A DNA stretch of 64,000 bases from an uncultured Spirochaetaceae bacterium (GTDB lineage: Bacteria; Spirochaetota; Spirochaetia; Sphaerochaetales; Sphaerochaetaceae). The stretch covers positions 20,377 to 84,376 of the forward strand of contig CALXYL010000008.1 of NCBI GenBank assembly GCA_944392985.1. The letters run 5' to 3'. A program made the position numbers and the translations under genes. Under the pieces are notes generated by a model, which did no database searches, was not told the DNA's origin, and saw only the letters and a list, made by a program, of their open reading frames with translations. Below are positions 1 to 7,511 of this stretch, one piece after another (position 1 is the stretch's first letter; every line of letters begins with the position of its first letter).

Positions 1-1
1 C

Positions 2-577
2 TATGATGGGCTTTATGACCGTATCTCCGATATCGGGGCAGGGCTTATCAAGGATGGGGATGGTATCCTCACCACATGCTTTCCAGAGCATACGTTCATG
101 CTTTCCGTGAAGAAAGCCGCTATGGAGGGCCGCCGGGTATCTGTGTTCGTACCGGAGACAAGGCCGTATCTCCAGGGCGCTCATCTGACTGAGCCATGCC
201 TGAGGGAGATGGGGATCGAGTGCTTTCTCATAACCGATGGCATGGGGGCGCATTTCATGGATGAGGGACGCATAGGCATCTACATGACTGCCGCGGACCT
301 TGTGCTTCCTGACAGGACTGTCGTGAATAAGACTGGGACGCTGTCGAATGCGATAGCGGCATCGTACTATGGCATTCCGTATTATGCGTTCACCTTGGGT
401 GTGGACAGCAGCCTCAGGAAGGAGGATATCGTCATGGAGGAACGCGATGGTGAGAGCATCAGGAGAATCGGGGATGTGCCTGTAGCCTCAGAGGAAGCCA
501 TGGCGCTCTATCCATGCTTTGATATAATCGACAGCAGCCTTGTGACAGGGATCGTTACGGAAGGAGGAGTGATTTGA
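2..577 (+). CDS. S-methyl-5-thioribose-1-phosphate isomerase-like protein (eIF-2B family), C-terminal part
   Basis: Only the last 191 residues are present; the frame is open from base 2, so the start lies left of the window. The sequence has the eIF-2B/MtnA pattern: an ILTTCFPEH segment, then VPETRPYLQGAHLT (family: ETRP..QGARLT), an LITDGMG segment, and VVNKTGTLSNAIAASYYGIPYY, which matches the family's NKIGT....A..YGIPF motif. MtnA converts methylthioribose-1-phosphate to methylthioribulose-1-phosphate in MTA salvage. The stop overlaps the start of the MTA phosphorylase gene, which fits coupled expression in one salvage step. The family-wide Asp of the VVGADRI motif is replaced by MTAADLVLPD, where an Asp is still present. 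A ribose-1,5-bisphosphate isomerase is the main alternative. Confidence 0.75.
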   Translation, partial: YDGLYDRISDIGAGLIKDGDGILTTCFPEHTFMLSVKKAAMEGRRVSVFVPETRPYLQGAHLTEPCLREMGIECFLITDGMGAHFMDEGRIGIYMTAADLVLPDRTVVNKTGTLSNAIAASYYGIPYYAFTLGVDSSLRKEDIVMEERDGESIRRIGDVPVASEEAMALYPCFDIIDSSLVTGIVTEGGVI

Positions 578-1284
578 AGGCTATTATCGGGGGAACCGGG
601 ATTGATAAGGACGGCCGTTTCAGTGAAAGCCTGGAACGCATCGTGACGAAGTATGGCGAGTCATTCTGCGCAGTGAATGGCGGCATCGTCTATCTGCCAC
701 GCCACAGGCCCGATCACTCAGTGCCGCCACACATGATCAACTACAGGGCGAATGTGCAGGCGCTTCTTGATCTCGGTGTTGATACCGTCATCTCGATATA
801 CGCAGTAGGATCGATCACGCGGCGTCTCTCTCCTGGCCGTTTTGGACTTGTCCGGGACTTCATCGACCTTGCATTCTCGCGTGAGAACACATTCTTCGAC
901 GGAAGCACGCGTGAATTCAGGCACACGCCATTCGTTGAGCCATTTGACAGGAAGCTGGGAGCGCTCTTTGCCCGCAACGCCATTGAATCAGGCGAGCGTC
1001 TTGCGATGGACAGCGTGTACATCACCACCAATGGTCCACGGCTTGAGACCCCTGCTGAGATCATGGCATACAGGAGCATGGGTGCCGATGTCGTAGGCAT
1101 GACGCTTGGTACAGAAGCGGCGCTTCTGAAGGAAGCCGGGATCCGCAATGCTGCCGTGGCGTATTCAATCAACTGGGCCGCGGGGCTTGATGCGGAGGGC
1201 ATCTCGTTCCTTGAGGACGAGTCTGTCAGCCGGCTTGTCGGCAGGATAATGGGCATCGCTGTCAGAACTCTGGCACAAATCTGA
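574..1284 (+). CDS. mtnP: Methylthioadenosine phosphorylase (PNP/UDP phosphorylase type-2 family)
   Basis: 236 residues. It should split methylthioadenosine with phosphate into adenine and methylthioribose-1-phosphate, the substrate of the upstream isomerase. The start reads IIGGTGI (family: IIGGTGL), followed by YLPRHRPDHSVPPHMINYRAN (family: RHG..H..PPH.INYRANI), and later TTNGPRLETPAEI (family: GPRFET..E) and VGMTLGTEAALLKEAG (family: VGMT..PE..LA.E). The start is TTG at 574, overlapping the isomerase stop. It is slightly short for the family (about 270 residues). No kinase or aldolase of the rest of the pathway is visible nearby. Confidence 0.88.
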   Translation: MKAIIGGTGIDKDGRFSESLERIVTKYGESFCAVNGGIVYLPRHRPDHSVPPHMINYRANVQALLDLGVDTVISIYAVGSITRRLSPGRFGLVRDFIDLAFSRENTFFDGSTREFRHTPFVEPFDRKLGALFARNAIESGERLAMDSVYITTNGPRLETPAEIMAYRSMGADVVGMTLGTEAALLKEAGIRNAAVAYSINWAAGLDAEGISFLEDESVSRLVGRIMGIAVRTLAQI

Positions 1285-1313
1285 CCTTTTCTTCTCTTTT
1301 TTCATCCAGCTGG

Positions 1314-1343
1314 TTGTTTCAGCTGGTTTGAATCCTGTAGAAT
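1314..1343 (+). promoter_or_regulatory. Promoter of plsC-like gene; probable leaderless start
   Basis: TTGTTT (1314-1319) and TAGAAT (1338-1343) lie 18 bases apart. The last base of the -10 is 8 bases before the GTG start at 1351, so the transcript should begin at or next to the start codon. An inverted repeat (CCAGCTG 1306-1312, CAGCTGG 1320-1326) puts the -35 in its loop. Confidence 0.5.
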
Positions 1344-1350
1344 CGCTGAT

Positions 1351-2565
1351 GTGGGAAAAAGCGGTTTGACAGCAGCTTTCAGGTTCCTGAAGCTGACTTA
1401 TGGTACATATCTGAAGCACAGATATCATATTACAAGCAAGGGGATGGAAAAGGTCATGCCTTTCAAAGGGCCTGCCATCGTATTCGGAAACCATACGCAT
1501 ACAGTCGATCCATTCCTGATCTCAGCGGAGTATCCGTACACGATCAGATGGGTCGCAGGAAGCTATCTTTTCAAGATGAAAGGTGTAGGGTTCCTCCTGA
1601 GGCATCTTGTCCATGCGATACCGAAGGTTCAGGGCCGCAGTGATCTCGAGACGATCAGGAACATCTCCAGGGCCCTTAAGGAGGGAAGCATCGTCGGCCT
1701 CTTCCCTGAGGGGACAAGGAGCTGGGATGGCGAGATGATGGACATCACGGCGGCAACTGCCAAGCTGGTTAGGATCTTCCGTGTTCCCGTGATCTTCACT
1801 CATATCGAGGGAGGGTTCCTGAACAAACCGCGCTGGAGCGACAAGGAACGCAAGGGTCCTGTGTCTGTCAGCGTTGTGCGGATACTGACGCCGGAGGAGA
1901 TTTCCTCGATGACTCTTCAGGAGATCACAGAGGTGACTGAGGAATGCCTCTCATTCTCAACCGATGAATGGGAGGAGCAGGCGAGGATCCCGTATCGCTC
2001 AGAGCACCATGCTGAAGGCTCGGAGCGCCTGTTCTATCTCTGTCCCGAATGCCATCGCTTCTCCACGATCCATGGAAAGGGTAATGATGCGACCTGTTCC
2101 GAGTGTGGATTCTCCGCATCGTTCGATGATTATGGGCGCATTGTGACAAATGGGGGGGGGTACAGATGGACCCGCCTTTCGGAGTGGCATGAATGGGAGA
2201 AATCCGAGCTCAGGAGCATTTTCGCTTCCTCGGAGGGCGATACTCCTATCTTCACCGATGAAGGGATCCTTTTTCAGATACCAGGAAAGCGCAAGCTGAG
2301 GAAGGTCTCCACAGCATTCACTGTCTCAGCTTCCCGAAATGGCCTTCATTTCTCATTCAGCCAGCCGTTTTCAGATGACGGCAGGGAATGCCATGAGCTG
2401 TCCTTTCCTTTCAGTTCAATCGAATCAGTTGTGATAAACGCAAAGCAGACGATCGAGTTCTATGCAGACGGGCGGCAGTACAGGTTCCGCACGGCGCTGG
2501 ACAGATCGCCTTTGAAATATCAGGAAATCTATGCTGTGTATAAGGAAATGGAGGTGGGAGAATAA
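1351..2565 (+). CDS. 1-acyl-sn-glycerol-3-phosphate acyltransferase-like (PlsC family) with zinc ribbon
   Basis: 404 residues. The N-terminal half is a PlsC-type acyltransferase: the HX4D catalytic motif appears as NHTHTVDPF (near residue 48) and the glycerol-phosphate-binding motif as LFPEGTRSWDG (near residue 118). It should transfer an acyl chain to a lysophospholipid at the membrane. After about residue 225 comes a C4 zinc ribbon (CPEC, then CSECGF), then about 150 residues I do not recognise with a beta-rich look. The ribbon and tail roughly double the usual PlsC length (about 240). The start is GTG at 1351 with no Shine-Dalgarno and a -10 box 8 bases upstream. The stop overlaps the next start (TAATG). 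Confidence 0.8.
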   Translation: MGKSGLTAAFRFLKLTYGTYLKHRYHITSKGMEKVMPFKGPAIVFGNHTHTVDPFLISAEYPYTIRWVAGSYLFKMKGVGFLLRHLVHAIPKVQGRSDLETIRNISRALKEGSIVGLFPEGTRSWDGEMMDITAATAKLVRIFRVPVIFTHIEGGFLNKPRWSDKERKGPVSVSVVRILTPEEISSMTLQEITEVTEECLSFSTDEWEEQARIPYRSEHHAEGSERLFYLCPECHRFSTIHGKGNDATCSECGFSASFDDYGRIVTNGGGYRWTRLSEWHEWEKSELRSIFASSEGDTPIFTDEGILFQIPGKRKLRKVSTAFTVSASRNGLHFSFSQPFSDDGRECHELSFPFSSIESVVINAKQTIEFYADGRQYRFRTALDRSPLKYQEIYAVYKEMEVGE

Positions 2566-3983
2566 TGGATTTCAATGCTATCATCAACCTTGGGGTCGTT
2601 GCTGCAGGGTTGCTCTTCGGTGCTTTGCTCAGGGCTAGGGTGAAGCTGCTCCAGAGGTATCTCATACCCTCTGCGATCATTGGAGGTTTCTTCCTTCTTC
2701 TCTTCTACAATTTCGTTGCTCCCAGGATCAATCTCAATGCCGACTTCCTCGGTGATCTTGTATACCATCTGCTGAATATCTCATTCATAGCGATGGCGCT
2801 CCGCAATCCATCTGATGAGAAGCCTTCGGATGGAAGCGGCAGGAAGGCTTTTGTCCAGAATGTCATAGCGATATTCGGCCAGTATGGCCTCCAGTGCTTC
2901 TTCGGCCTGCTTGCCACGCTGGTGATGATCCTCACGTTCTTCCCCGATCTTTTCCCGGCAATAGGGTTGACGCTTGCGCTCGGCTTCGAGCTTGGACCTG
3001 GACAGGCCTATTCGATGACTCTTCCATGGGAGAGCCTTGGATTCACCGGCGGAACATCTGTCGGGCTCGCGATGGCGGCTGCTGGGTTCATAACAGGAAG
3101 CATCGGGGGTGTCATACTCATAAATCTTGCAGTAAGGAGGGGCTGGATCCCCAAGGAGGATGCTGCGAAACTCAGCGAGAGGAAGCTCTTTTCGGGATTC
3201 CTGGGAAAGGGTGAGACGAGGGAGGGATCAAGGCTCACGTCTGAAGGTGAGTCCATCGATACCCTTTCCTATCATGTCGCCCTCATCATGGTCTCCTATC
3301 TTGTCAGCTGGGCAATGCTTGCCATCATCGAGCGTCTGCTTCTTCTGCTCGGCCCATTCGGCGGTGAGATCGCATCAACGCTCTGGGGTGTTAACTTCAT
3401 CTTCAGTATGTTCGCAGCCGCTATTGTCAGGATGGTGATAAAGAGAACAGGGATCGACTATACGATCGACAATGGTACGCTCAACAGGATCAACGGCCTT
3501 TCGGTCGACCTTACAGTCACCGCATGCCTTGGCGCTATCTCCCTCACCGCCCTTGCTGCTTACTACATTCCAGTGATAGTGCTCATCATCGTCGGCATAC
3601 TCATCACATGCTTTGTCCTGCCGTGGTATTCATCGAGGATCTATTCCGATCATCAGTTCTACCGCATGCTCGTCCTCTTCGGCACGGCGACAGGTACGCT
3701 TCCGACAGGGCTATCGCTTCTGCGTGTCGTTGATCCGGACTTCGAGACACCGGCTGCCCGCGATTACGCCTATGCTTCCGGAATGGTGTTCGTATTCGTG
3801 TTCCCGCTGATACTCTTCGTGAACCTTCCTGCCTATAGCTATACGCAGAACAATCCGATGCTCTTCTATGCGATGCTTGGCATCACGCTGCTCTATACCA
3901 TCATATTCGCCGTGGCCTATAAACTGGCAGCAGGGAAGAAGGCTTTCAGGAAGATGGGGACATTCTTCCTGACGGAGGAGTGA
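2565..3983 (+). CDS. gltS: Sodium/glutamate symporter, GltS (ESS) family
   Basis: 472 residues, strongly hydrophobic, with about 10-12 membrane helices. Sequence such as IPSAIIGGFFLLL near residue 35, ALGFELGPGQAYSM near 130 and GGTSVGLAMAAAGFITGSIGG near 160 follows the GltS pattern of two inverted halves with Gly-rich re-entrant loops. It should import glutamate, or a related dicarboxylic amino acid, with Na+. A loop of about 40 charged residues (near 205-240) separates the two halves. It is slightly longer than E. coli GltS (401). The start overlaps the acyltransferase stop and the stop overlaps the next gene's start (TGATG), so the three form one transcription unit. Confidence 0.82.
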   Translation: MDFNAIINLGVVAAGLLFGALLRARVKLLQRYLIPSAIIGGFFLLLFYNFVAPRINLNADFLGDLVYHLLNISFIAMALRNPSDEKPSDGSGRKAFVQNVIAIFGQYGLQCFFGLLATLVMILTFFPDLFPAIGLTLALGFELGPGQAYSMTLPWESLGFTGGTSVGLAMAAAGFITGSIGGVILINLAVRRGWIPKEDAAKLSERKLFSGFLGKGETREGSRLTSEGESIDTLSYHVALIMVSYLVSWAMLAIIERLLLLLGPFGGEIASTLWGVNFIFSMFAAAIVRMVIKRTGIDYTIDNGTLNRINGLSVDLTVTACLGAISLTALAAYYIPVIVLIIVGILITCFVLPWYSSRIYSDHQFYRMLVLFGTATGTLPTGLSLLRVVDPDFETPAARDYAYASGMVFVFVFPLILFVNLPAYSYTQNNPMLFYAMLGITLLYTIIFAVAYKLAAGKKAFRKMGTFFLTEE

Positions 3984-4570
3984 TGGCGCATCCCCTTGGC
4001 GAGTGGATGACGGACAATGCAGATCTCTTCCGCTATGCCGGGGAGCTTGCCTGCATGAGGGAGGGTGCGGATCGCATCCTCCTTTCCGGTGCGCCATCTG
4101 CATTCCTTTCTCCTCTTTTCCGCACTATCTATCCGAAAAGCACGATCATTGCGGTCACGGAGGATGCAGAGGCGCTTGAGGAGGCGATGCAGGGAACGGA
4201 TGGGGTAGAGGGAAGGATGATCCCATTCCAGGAGTGCATGGAAAAGCAGATTGATATCGTGGTTTCAGTGCTTGCAGTCGAGACACTTGAGACGAGGGAT
4301 CTGACGCGGTATCTTTTCTCCCTGCATGACTGCATGAATGAGGGAGGTAATCTCCTTCTGTCGTTTCCGTCCACCGATCGGTTCATGCTTTCCCCGATGA
4401 AGGAAGAGGTTTCCTGGTTCTCCATGGAGAGGAAAGTGAGGATGAAGCGCTATCAGGCGGAGGATGTGATGAAGGCGCTGCAGATGATCGGGTTCTCCAT
4501 CCGCGCAGTCGAGAAGGATGATAACCCTGATCTCGGCCCTGTCATAACGATACACGCTGTAAGGTGCTGA
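3983..4570 (+). CDS. Class I SAM methyltransferase-like protein
   Basis: 195 residues from ATG 3983, which overlaps the symporter stop; a GTG three bases earlier is the other option. The pattern of ADRILLSGAPSAF, IIAVTEDAEALEEA, QIDIVVSVLAVETLETRD and LHDCMNEGGNLLLSFP follows the Rossmann order of class I methyltransferases: motif I region, acidic strand 2, strand 4, strand 5 with LXXGG. The canonical GxGxG is replaced by SGAPSAF, so catalysis is uncertain. Substrate unknown. Translational coupling to gltS is clear, but no functional link can be drawn. Confidence 0.5.
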   Translation: MAHPLGEWMTDNADLFRYAGELACMREGADRILLSGAPSAFLSPLFRTIYPKSTIIAVTEDAEALEEAMQGTDGVEGRMIPFQECMEKQIDIVVSVLAVETLETRDLTRYLFSLHDCMNEGGNLLLSFPSTDRFMLSPMKEEVSWFSMERKVRMKRYQAEDVMKALQMIGFSIRAVEKDDNPDLGPVITIHAVRC

Positions 4571-4651
4571 CGGGAAGATTCTCTGTCGATTCTGTGAAGT
4601 GCCGCACCTTCTCCATCCTCTGTGCTATCTTTCATCCAGGAGGGTAGAGAA

Positions 4652-5023
4652 ATGAAGAAAAGCGCAGTCATCACTCTGGTATTCTCAATCATACTGCTGG
4701 TACTTGGCATCGCAATGGTCGGTGCTGGATCCTATCTTGAAGCGCCCCACAGCGCTTATTATCACTATGGGCATGGCGTATTCGCTTATTCGATGAGGTA
4801 TTCCATCGCTGTCCCCGGCAGAGGCGAGGCCCTGTCATCCTTCGGCCATCTTTCGTTTGATGCGGGACTTGTGCTCATGGTCATATTCGCCATCATCCAG
4901 ACAGGAAGCCATAGGGACAGGGAGATGGGTAAGGAGAAGGAAAGGGCCGCCGATCGCATCGAGATGCAGAAAGCGAGGGAGAATGCCGCTGACGCAACTT
5001 TCCATGAAGAGGACAAGCAGTAG
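4652..5023 (+). CDS. Small membrane protein of unknown function
   Basis: 123 residues from ATG 4652, with a good Shine-Dalgarno (AGGAGG) 12 bases upstream. One membrane helix lies at residues 4-27 and a second near 68-83; between them is a His/Tyr-rich loop (APHSAYYHYGHG) that would face outward. The C-terminal 40 residues are highly charged and helical (EMGKEKERAADRIEMQKARE), likely cytoplasmic. I do not recognise the family. An upstream TGCTATCTT looks like an extended -10, suggesting its own promoter. Confidence 0.7.
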   Translation: MKKSAVITLVFSIILLVLGIAMVGAGSYLEAPHSAYYHYGHGVFAYSMRYSIAVPGRGEALSSFGHLSFDAGLVLMVIFAIIQTGSHRDREMGKEKERAADRIEMQKARENAADATFHEEDKQ

Positions 5024-5050
5024 CTTCTTGCTGTAGGGTATTCTGTTTTT

Positions 5051-5081
5051 CCCTCCGCGCTGGTATCATCTGGGCGGAGGG
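5051..5081 (+). promoter_or_regulatory. Inverted repeat enclosing the -10 of the AEC carrier gene
   Basis: CCCTCCGC (5051-5058) and GCGGAGGG (5074-5081) are perfect 8-base arms. Between them sits an extended -10, TGGTATCAT (TATCAT 5064-5069). The right arm also supplies the Shine-Dalgarno (GGAGGG) for ATG 5085. Read-through RNA from upstream could fold and hide that ribosome site; RNA from the internal promoter could not. Confidence 0.45.
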
Positions 5082-5084
5082 AAT

Positions 5085-5993
5085 ATGGCAGACATTCTTT
5101 TGCGATCATGCTTCTTTCTCCTGATGGTCCTTCTTGGCTATGTGATGAAGAGGATCGGGATACTGTCCAAGGAGGATGGGGTTTCTGTAGCTCGCGTCGT
5201 TCTGAACATAACGCTGCCTTGCGCGATACTCGTCAGCTTCCGCTCTTTCGTCTTTGAGTGGAGCTATATGTCCATTCCCATTATCTCATTTGCAGCCAAC
5301 TGGCTCATGCTGGGGGCGGGATACCTTATCTCCCGCCGTTCCGGGAGGGAAGGCCGTATCTTCTATATGCTGGAGATGCCTGCGTATAATATCGGGAACT
5401 TCACTCTTCCTTTCGTCTCCGGGCTTCTCGGCGCAACAGGCGTTGTCGCGACCTGCCTGTTCGATATGGGCAATTCCCCAATGTGCCTAGGGCTGAATTT
5501 CATCGTCACTGCCATTGTCATCGGATCCGATCCGGGACGCAGTATCGTGCGCTCAGTGCTTTCAGTGTTCACAAAGCCATCATTCGCTGTATACACCATC
5601 ATGCTCATCCTGAGTGCGGCAAGCATACAGCTTCCCTCTGTCATCTTCGATTTCGCGGGCATGGTCAGTCCTGCAAACGGACCGATGGCCATGATCATGA
5701 TCGGCCTGATGCTTGAGTTCAGCTCTGACAGGACAAAGCTCAGGGAGGTGGTCACAGTGAATGCAGCTCGCCTCGCACTTGCCGCCCTGATCGCATTCCT
5801 GTTCTTCTCATTCGCCCCGTTCCCATACGAGGTGAGGAAGGCTGTCGCCATCACTGCTTTCGCTCCGATCAGCTCTGCAAGCCCAGCTTTCGTCGCGGAT
5901 CTCAAGGGAGATGTCGAGCTTGTAGGTTTTGCAAGTACCGTTTCCATAGTCATTGCGCTGATCCTGATGCCGATACTCTTCGCTGTAATATGA
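5085..5993 (+). CDS. AEC-family (auxin efflux carrier-like) transporter
   Basis: 302 residues, about ten membrane helices in two halves. The N-terminus (LLRSCFFLLMVLLGYVMKR) and the Asn-containing helices (FTLPFVSGLLGATG, and ANGPMAMIMIGLML near residue 200) are typical of the bacterial AEC (membrane transport protein) family, which includes malate and malonate carriers. It should move a small organic acid across the inner membrane; the substrate cannot be read from sequence. The Shine-Dalgarno GGAGGG is 4 bases before the ATG. It stands between its own promoter and the next promoter at 6002, so it is probably monocistronic. Confidence 0.75.
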   Translation: MADILLRSCFFLLMVLLGYVMKRIGILSKEDGVSVARVVLNITLPCAILVSFRSFVFEWSYMSIPIISFAANWLMLGAGYLISRRSGREGRIFYMLEMPAYNIGNFTLPFVSGLLGATGVVATCLFDMGNSPMCLGLNFIVTAIVIGSDPGRSIVRSVLSVFTKPSFAVYTIMLILSAASIQLPSVIFDFAGMVSPANGPMAMIMIGLMLEFSSDRTKLREVVTVNAARLALAALIAFLFFSFAPFPYEVRKAVAITAFAPISSASPAFVADLKGDVELVGFASTVSIVIALILMPILFAVI

Positions 5994-6001
5994 ATCTGAT
6001 G

Positions 6002-6031
6002 TTGACCCCCACCGCTTTGATAGGGTATAGT
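6002..6031 (+). promoter_or_regulatory. Promoter of the zinc-ribbon/yicC/cmk unit
   Basis: TTGACC (6002-6007), an 18-base spacer and TATAGT (6026-6031). Transcription should start near 6038, leaving a leader of about 28 bases that carries AAGGAGAAG before ATG 6066. Confidence 0.6.
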
Positions 6032-6065
6032 CTACCAGAATCGAGTTCTGAATAAGGAGAAGAAG

Positions 6066-6230
6066 ATGTCCAAAGCACATAGAGGAACCGGTATCCGCGA
6101 TCAGTTCAACAACGGAAGGGCTACCTGCCCGGTCTGCAAGAGGACCGCAGTGAAGTGTCTTTACGAGAGGGAGATCGAGGGAAACAAGGTCAAAGTCTGC
6201 AAGGAATGCAACGCAAAGCTGTCTAAGTAA
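6066..6230 (+). CDS. 54-residue zinc-ribbon protein
   Basis: A very small, basic protein with two Cys pairs, CPVC (residues 21-24) and CKEC (46-49), spaced as a rubredoxin-like zinc ribbon. The first 18 residues (SKAHRGTGIRDQFNNGR) are basic and probably bind nucleic acid. I believe similar short proteins occur at this size across spirochaetes, but their role is unknown to me. Shine-Dalgarno AAGGAGAAG directly precedes ATG 6066, and a strong promoter sits 35 bases upstream. The next ATG begins 2 bases after the stop, so it heads the yicC-cmk transcript. Its position with RNA-related genes suggests a ribosome or RNA role (inference). Confidence 0.85.
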   Translation: MSKAHRGTGIRDQFNNGRATCPVCKRTAVKCLYEREIEGNKVKVCKECNAKLSK

Positions 6231-6231
6231 G

Positions 6232-6651
6232 ATGCTGACATTCCGTAGAAGAATGAAAGGGAAAGTGAGGGAACAGAATGCTGTACCCTCATTTTTCACA
6301 TCAATCGGAGAGGAATTCATCGTCAGTGATCCGAAGGAGGCGAGGAAGGCGATAGAGGCAAATAGGCCATGCATCGTTCTCTTCATTCCTTCTTCCTTCT
6401 CCGATGCCGCTTCCTGGGCTTCTGCGCTTTCCTCGGCGTCATATCTTATTGTCGCCGCGCCTGAGAGCAGGGAGCGGAGGGAGTTCATGAAGCGCCTGGA
6501 TAATATCATATTCTCTCCCGCCCCCAGGCATCTTGCGGCGGCCTCCGCTGCAGGGACGATGGATGAGGCAATGGAGATGGCCAATGGCGTGAAGGGGACC
6601 TTTCCTACCATCATCACGATCAGGGCAGGTGAGAAGGAGGCAGTGACTTGA
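6232..6651 (+). CDS. Unknown protein in the yicC operon
   Basis: 139 residues; starts one base after the preceding stop and its stop overlaps the yicC start (TTGA). The first 15 residues are basic (FRRRMKGKVRE), followed by an alternating beta/alpha pattern: PCIVLFIPSSF, SASYLIVAAPE, FPTIITIRAG. This could be a small Rossmann-like or STAS-like fold. No catalytic motif is visible and I do not recognise the family. Operon position and conserved-looking spacing make it a real gene; the function is open. Confidence 0.6.
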   Translation: MLTFRRRMKGKVREQNAVPSFFTSIGEEFIVSDPKEARKAIEANRPCIVLFIPSSFSDAASWASALSSASYLIVAAPESRERREFMKRLDNIIFSPAPRHLAAASAAGTMDEAMEMANGVKGTFPTIITIRAGEKEAVT

Positions 6652-7511
6652 AGAGCATGACCGGCTACGGCCATTCATTTTTCCGTTCTGATGATTATCT
6701 CATTGAGTGTGTCATCAAAAGCTACAACAACCGCTATCTTGATATAATCCACAGCCTTTCTCCCCAGCTGTCATCATTCGAGGGATACATCGATGGCTGC
6801 ATCAAAAAGGAGGCGGAGCGCGGGCGCATCGAGATCAGCATGAAGCTCAGAGTGCTGAGGAGCCAGACGGAGCTTGCTGTCGATGAAGGCCTTCTCACAG
6901 CGTACAGGGATGCGTACAGGCGCATCGCCGGGATCTGCGATGCTCCAGAGCCCCTCGTCTCCGATTACGCCTCAGTCGAAGGGATCATAACAGAGGTCAG
7001 GTCTGATGATGGCGGCATCTACAGGGAAGGGGTGGAGAAGGCTCTCTCAGAGGCCCTTGAAGCATTCGCAGCGGAGAAAGCAAGGGAAGGAGAGGGTACA
7101 AGGAAGGATCTTGAGCGGCTTGGTGACCGCTTTGCTGCATCCCTTGAGGCGATCAATGAGCGTTCTGGAGAGCTTGAGGCACACTACAGGACACTGCTTG
7201 AGGCAAAATACGAGGAGCTTACTGGTGAGAAGGCGGGCAGCTCTTCGTTCATCAGCGAGCTTGGCGCGATCCTTGTCAGATACTCCATAAACGAGGAGGT
7301 TTCAAGGCTCAGGGTGCATATCGAGCAGTACAGGAAGCTGCTTGACAGCACGGAACCGGTAGGGAAGAAGCTCGATTTCCTCTGCCAGGAGATGCAGAGG
7401 GAGTGCAATACGATCGCCTCGAAGAGCCAGCTTGTCGAGATCAACCTGCTTGTTGTCAGCATGAAGGATGATGTTGAGAATATAAGAGAGCAGATAAGGA
7501 ATATAGAATGA
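6648..7511 (+). CDS. yicC: YicC family endoribonuclease
   Basis: 287 residues. The N-terminus MKSMTGYGHSFF and IKSYNNRYLDI match the YicC signature (MTGFG, SVN.R.LDI), and the C-terminus has the DUF1732 signature: EEVSRLRVHIEQ, then GKKLDFLCQEMQRECNTIASK. YicC-type proteins are RNA endonucleases that help degrade small RNAs and mRNAs. The start is TTG at 6648, overlapping the upstream stop; an ATG at 6657 would leave MTGYG at the very N-terminus and is a fair alternative. The stop overlaps the cmk start (ATGA). Confidence 0.92.
   Translation: MKSMTGYGHSFFRSDDYLIECVIKSYNNRYLDIIHSLSPQLSSFEGYIDGCIKKEAERGRIEISMKLRVLRSQTELAVDEGLLTAYRDAYRRIAGICDAPEPLVSDYASVEGIITEVRSDDGGIYREGVEKALSEALEAFAAEKAREGEGTRKDLERLGDRFAASLEAINERSGELEAHYRTLLEAKYEELTGEKAGSSSFISELGAILVRYSINEEVSRLRVHIEQYRKLLDSTEPVGKKLDFLCQEMQRECNTIASKSQLVEINLLVVSMKDDVENIREQIRNIE

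Noticed and set aside
5808..6674. 288-codon open frame on the minus strand
   Set aside because: Antisense to the carrier gene, the zinc-ribbon gene and the unknown yicC-operon gene; composition is that of a shadow frame.
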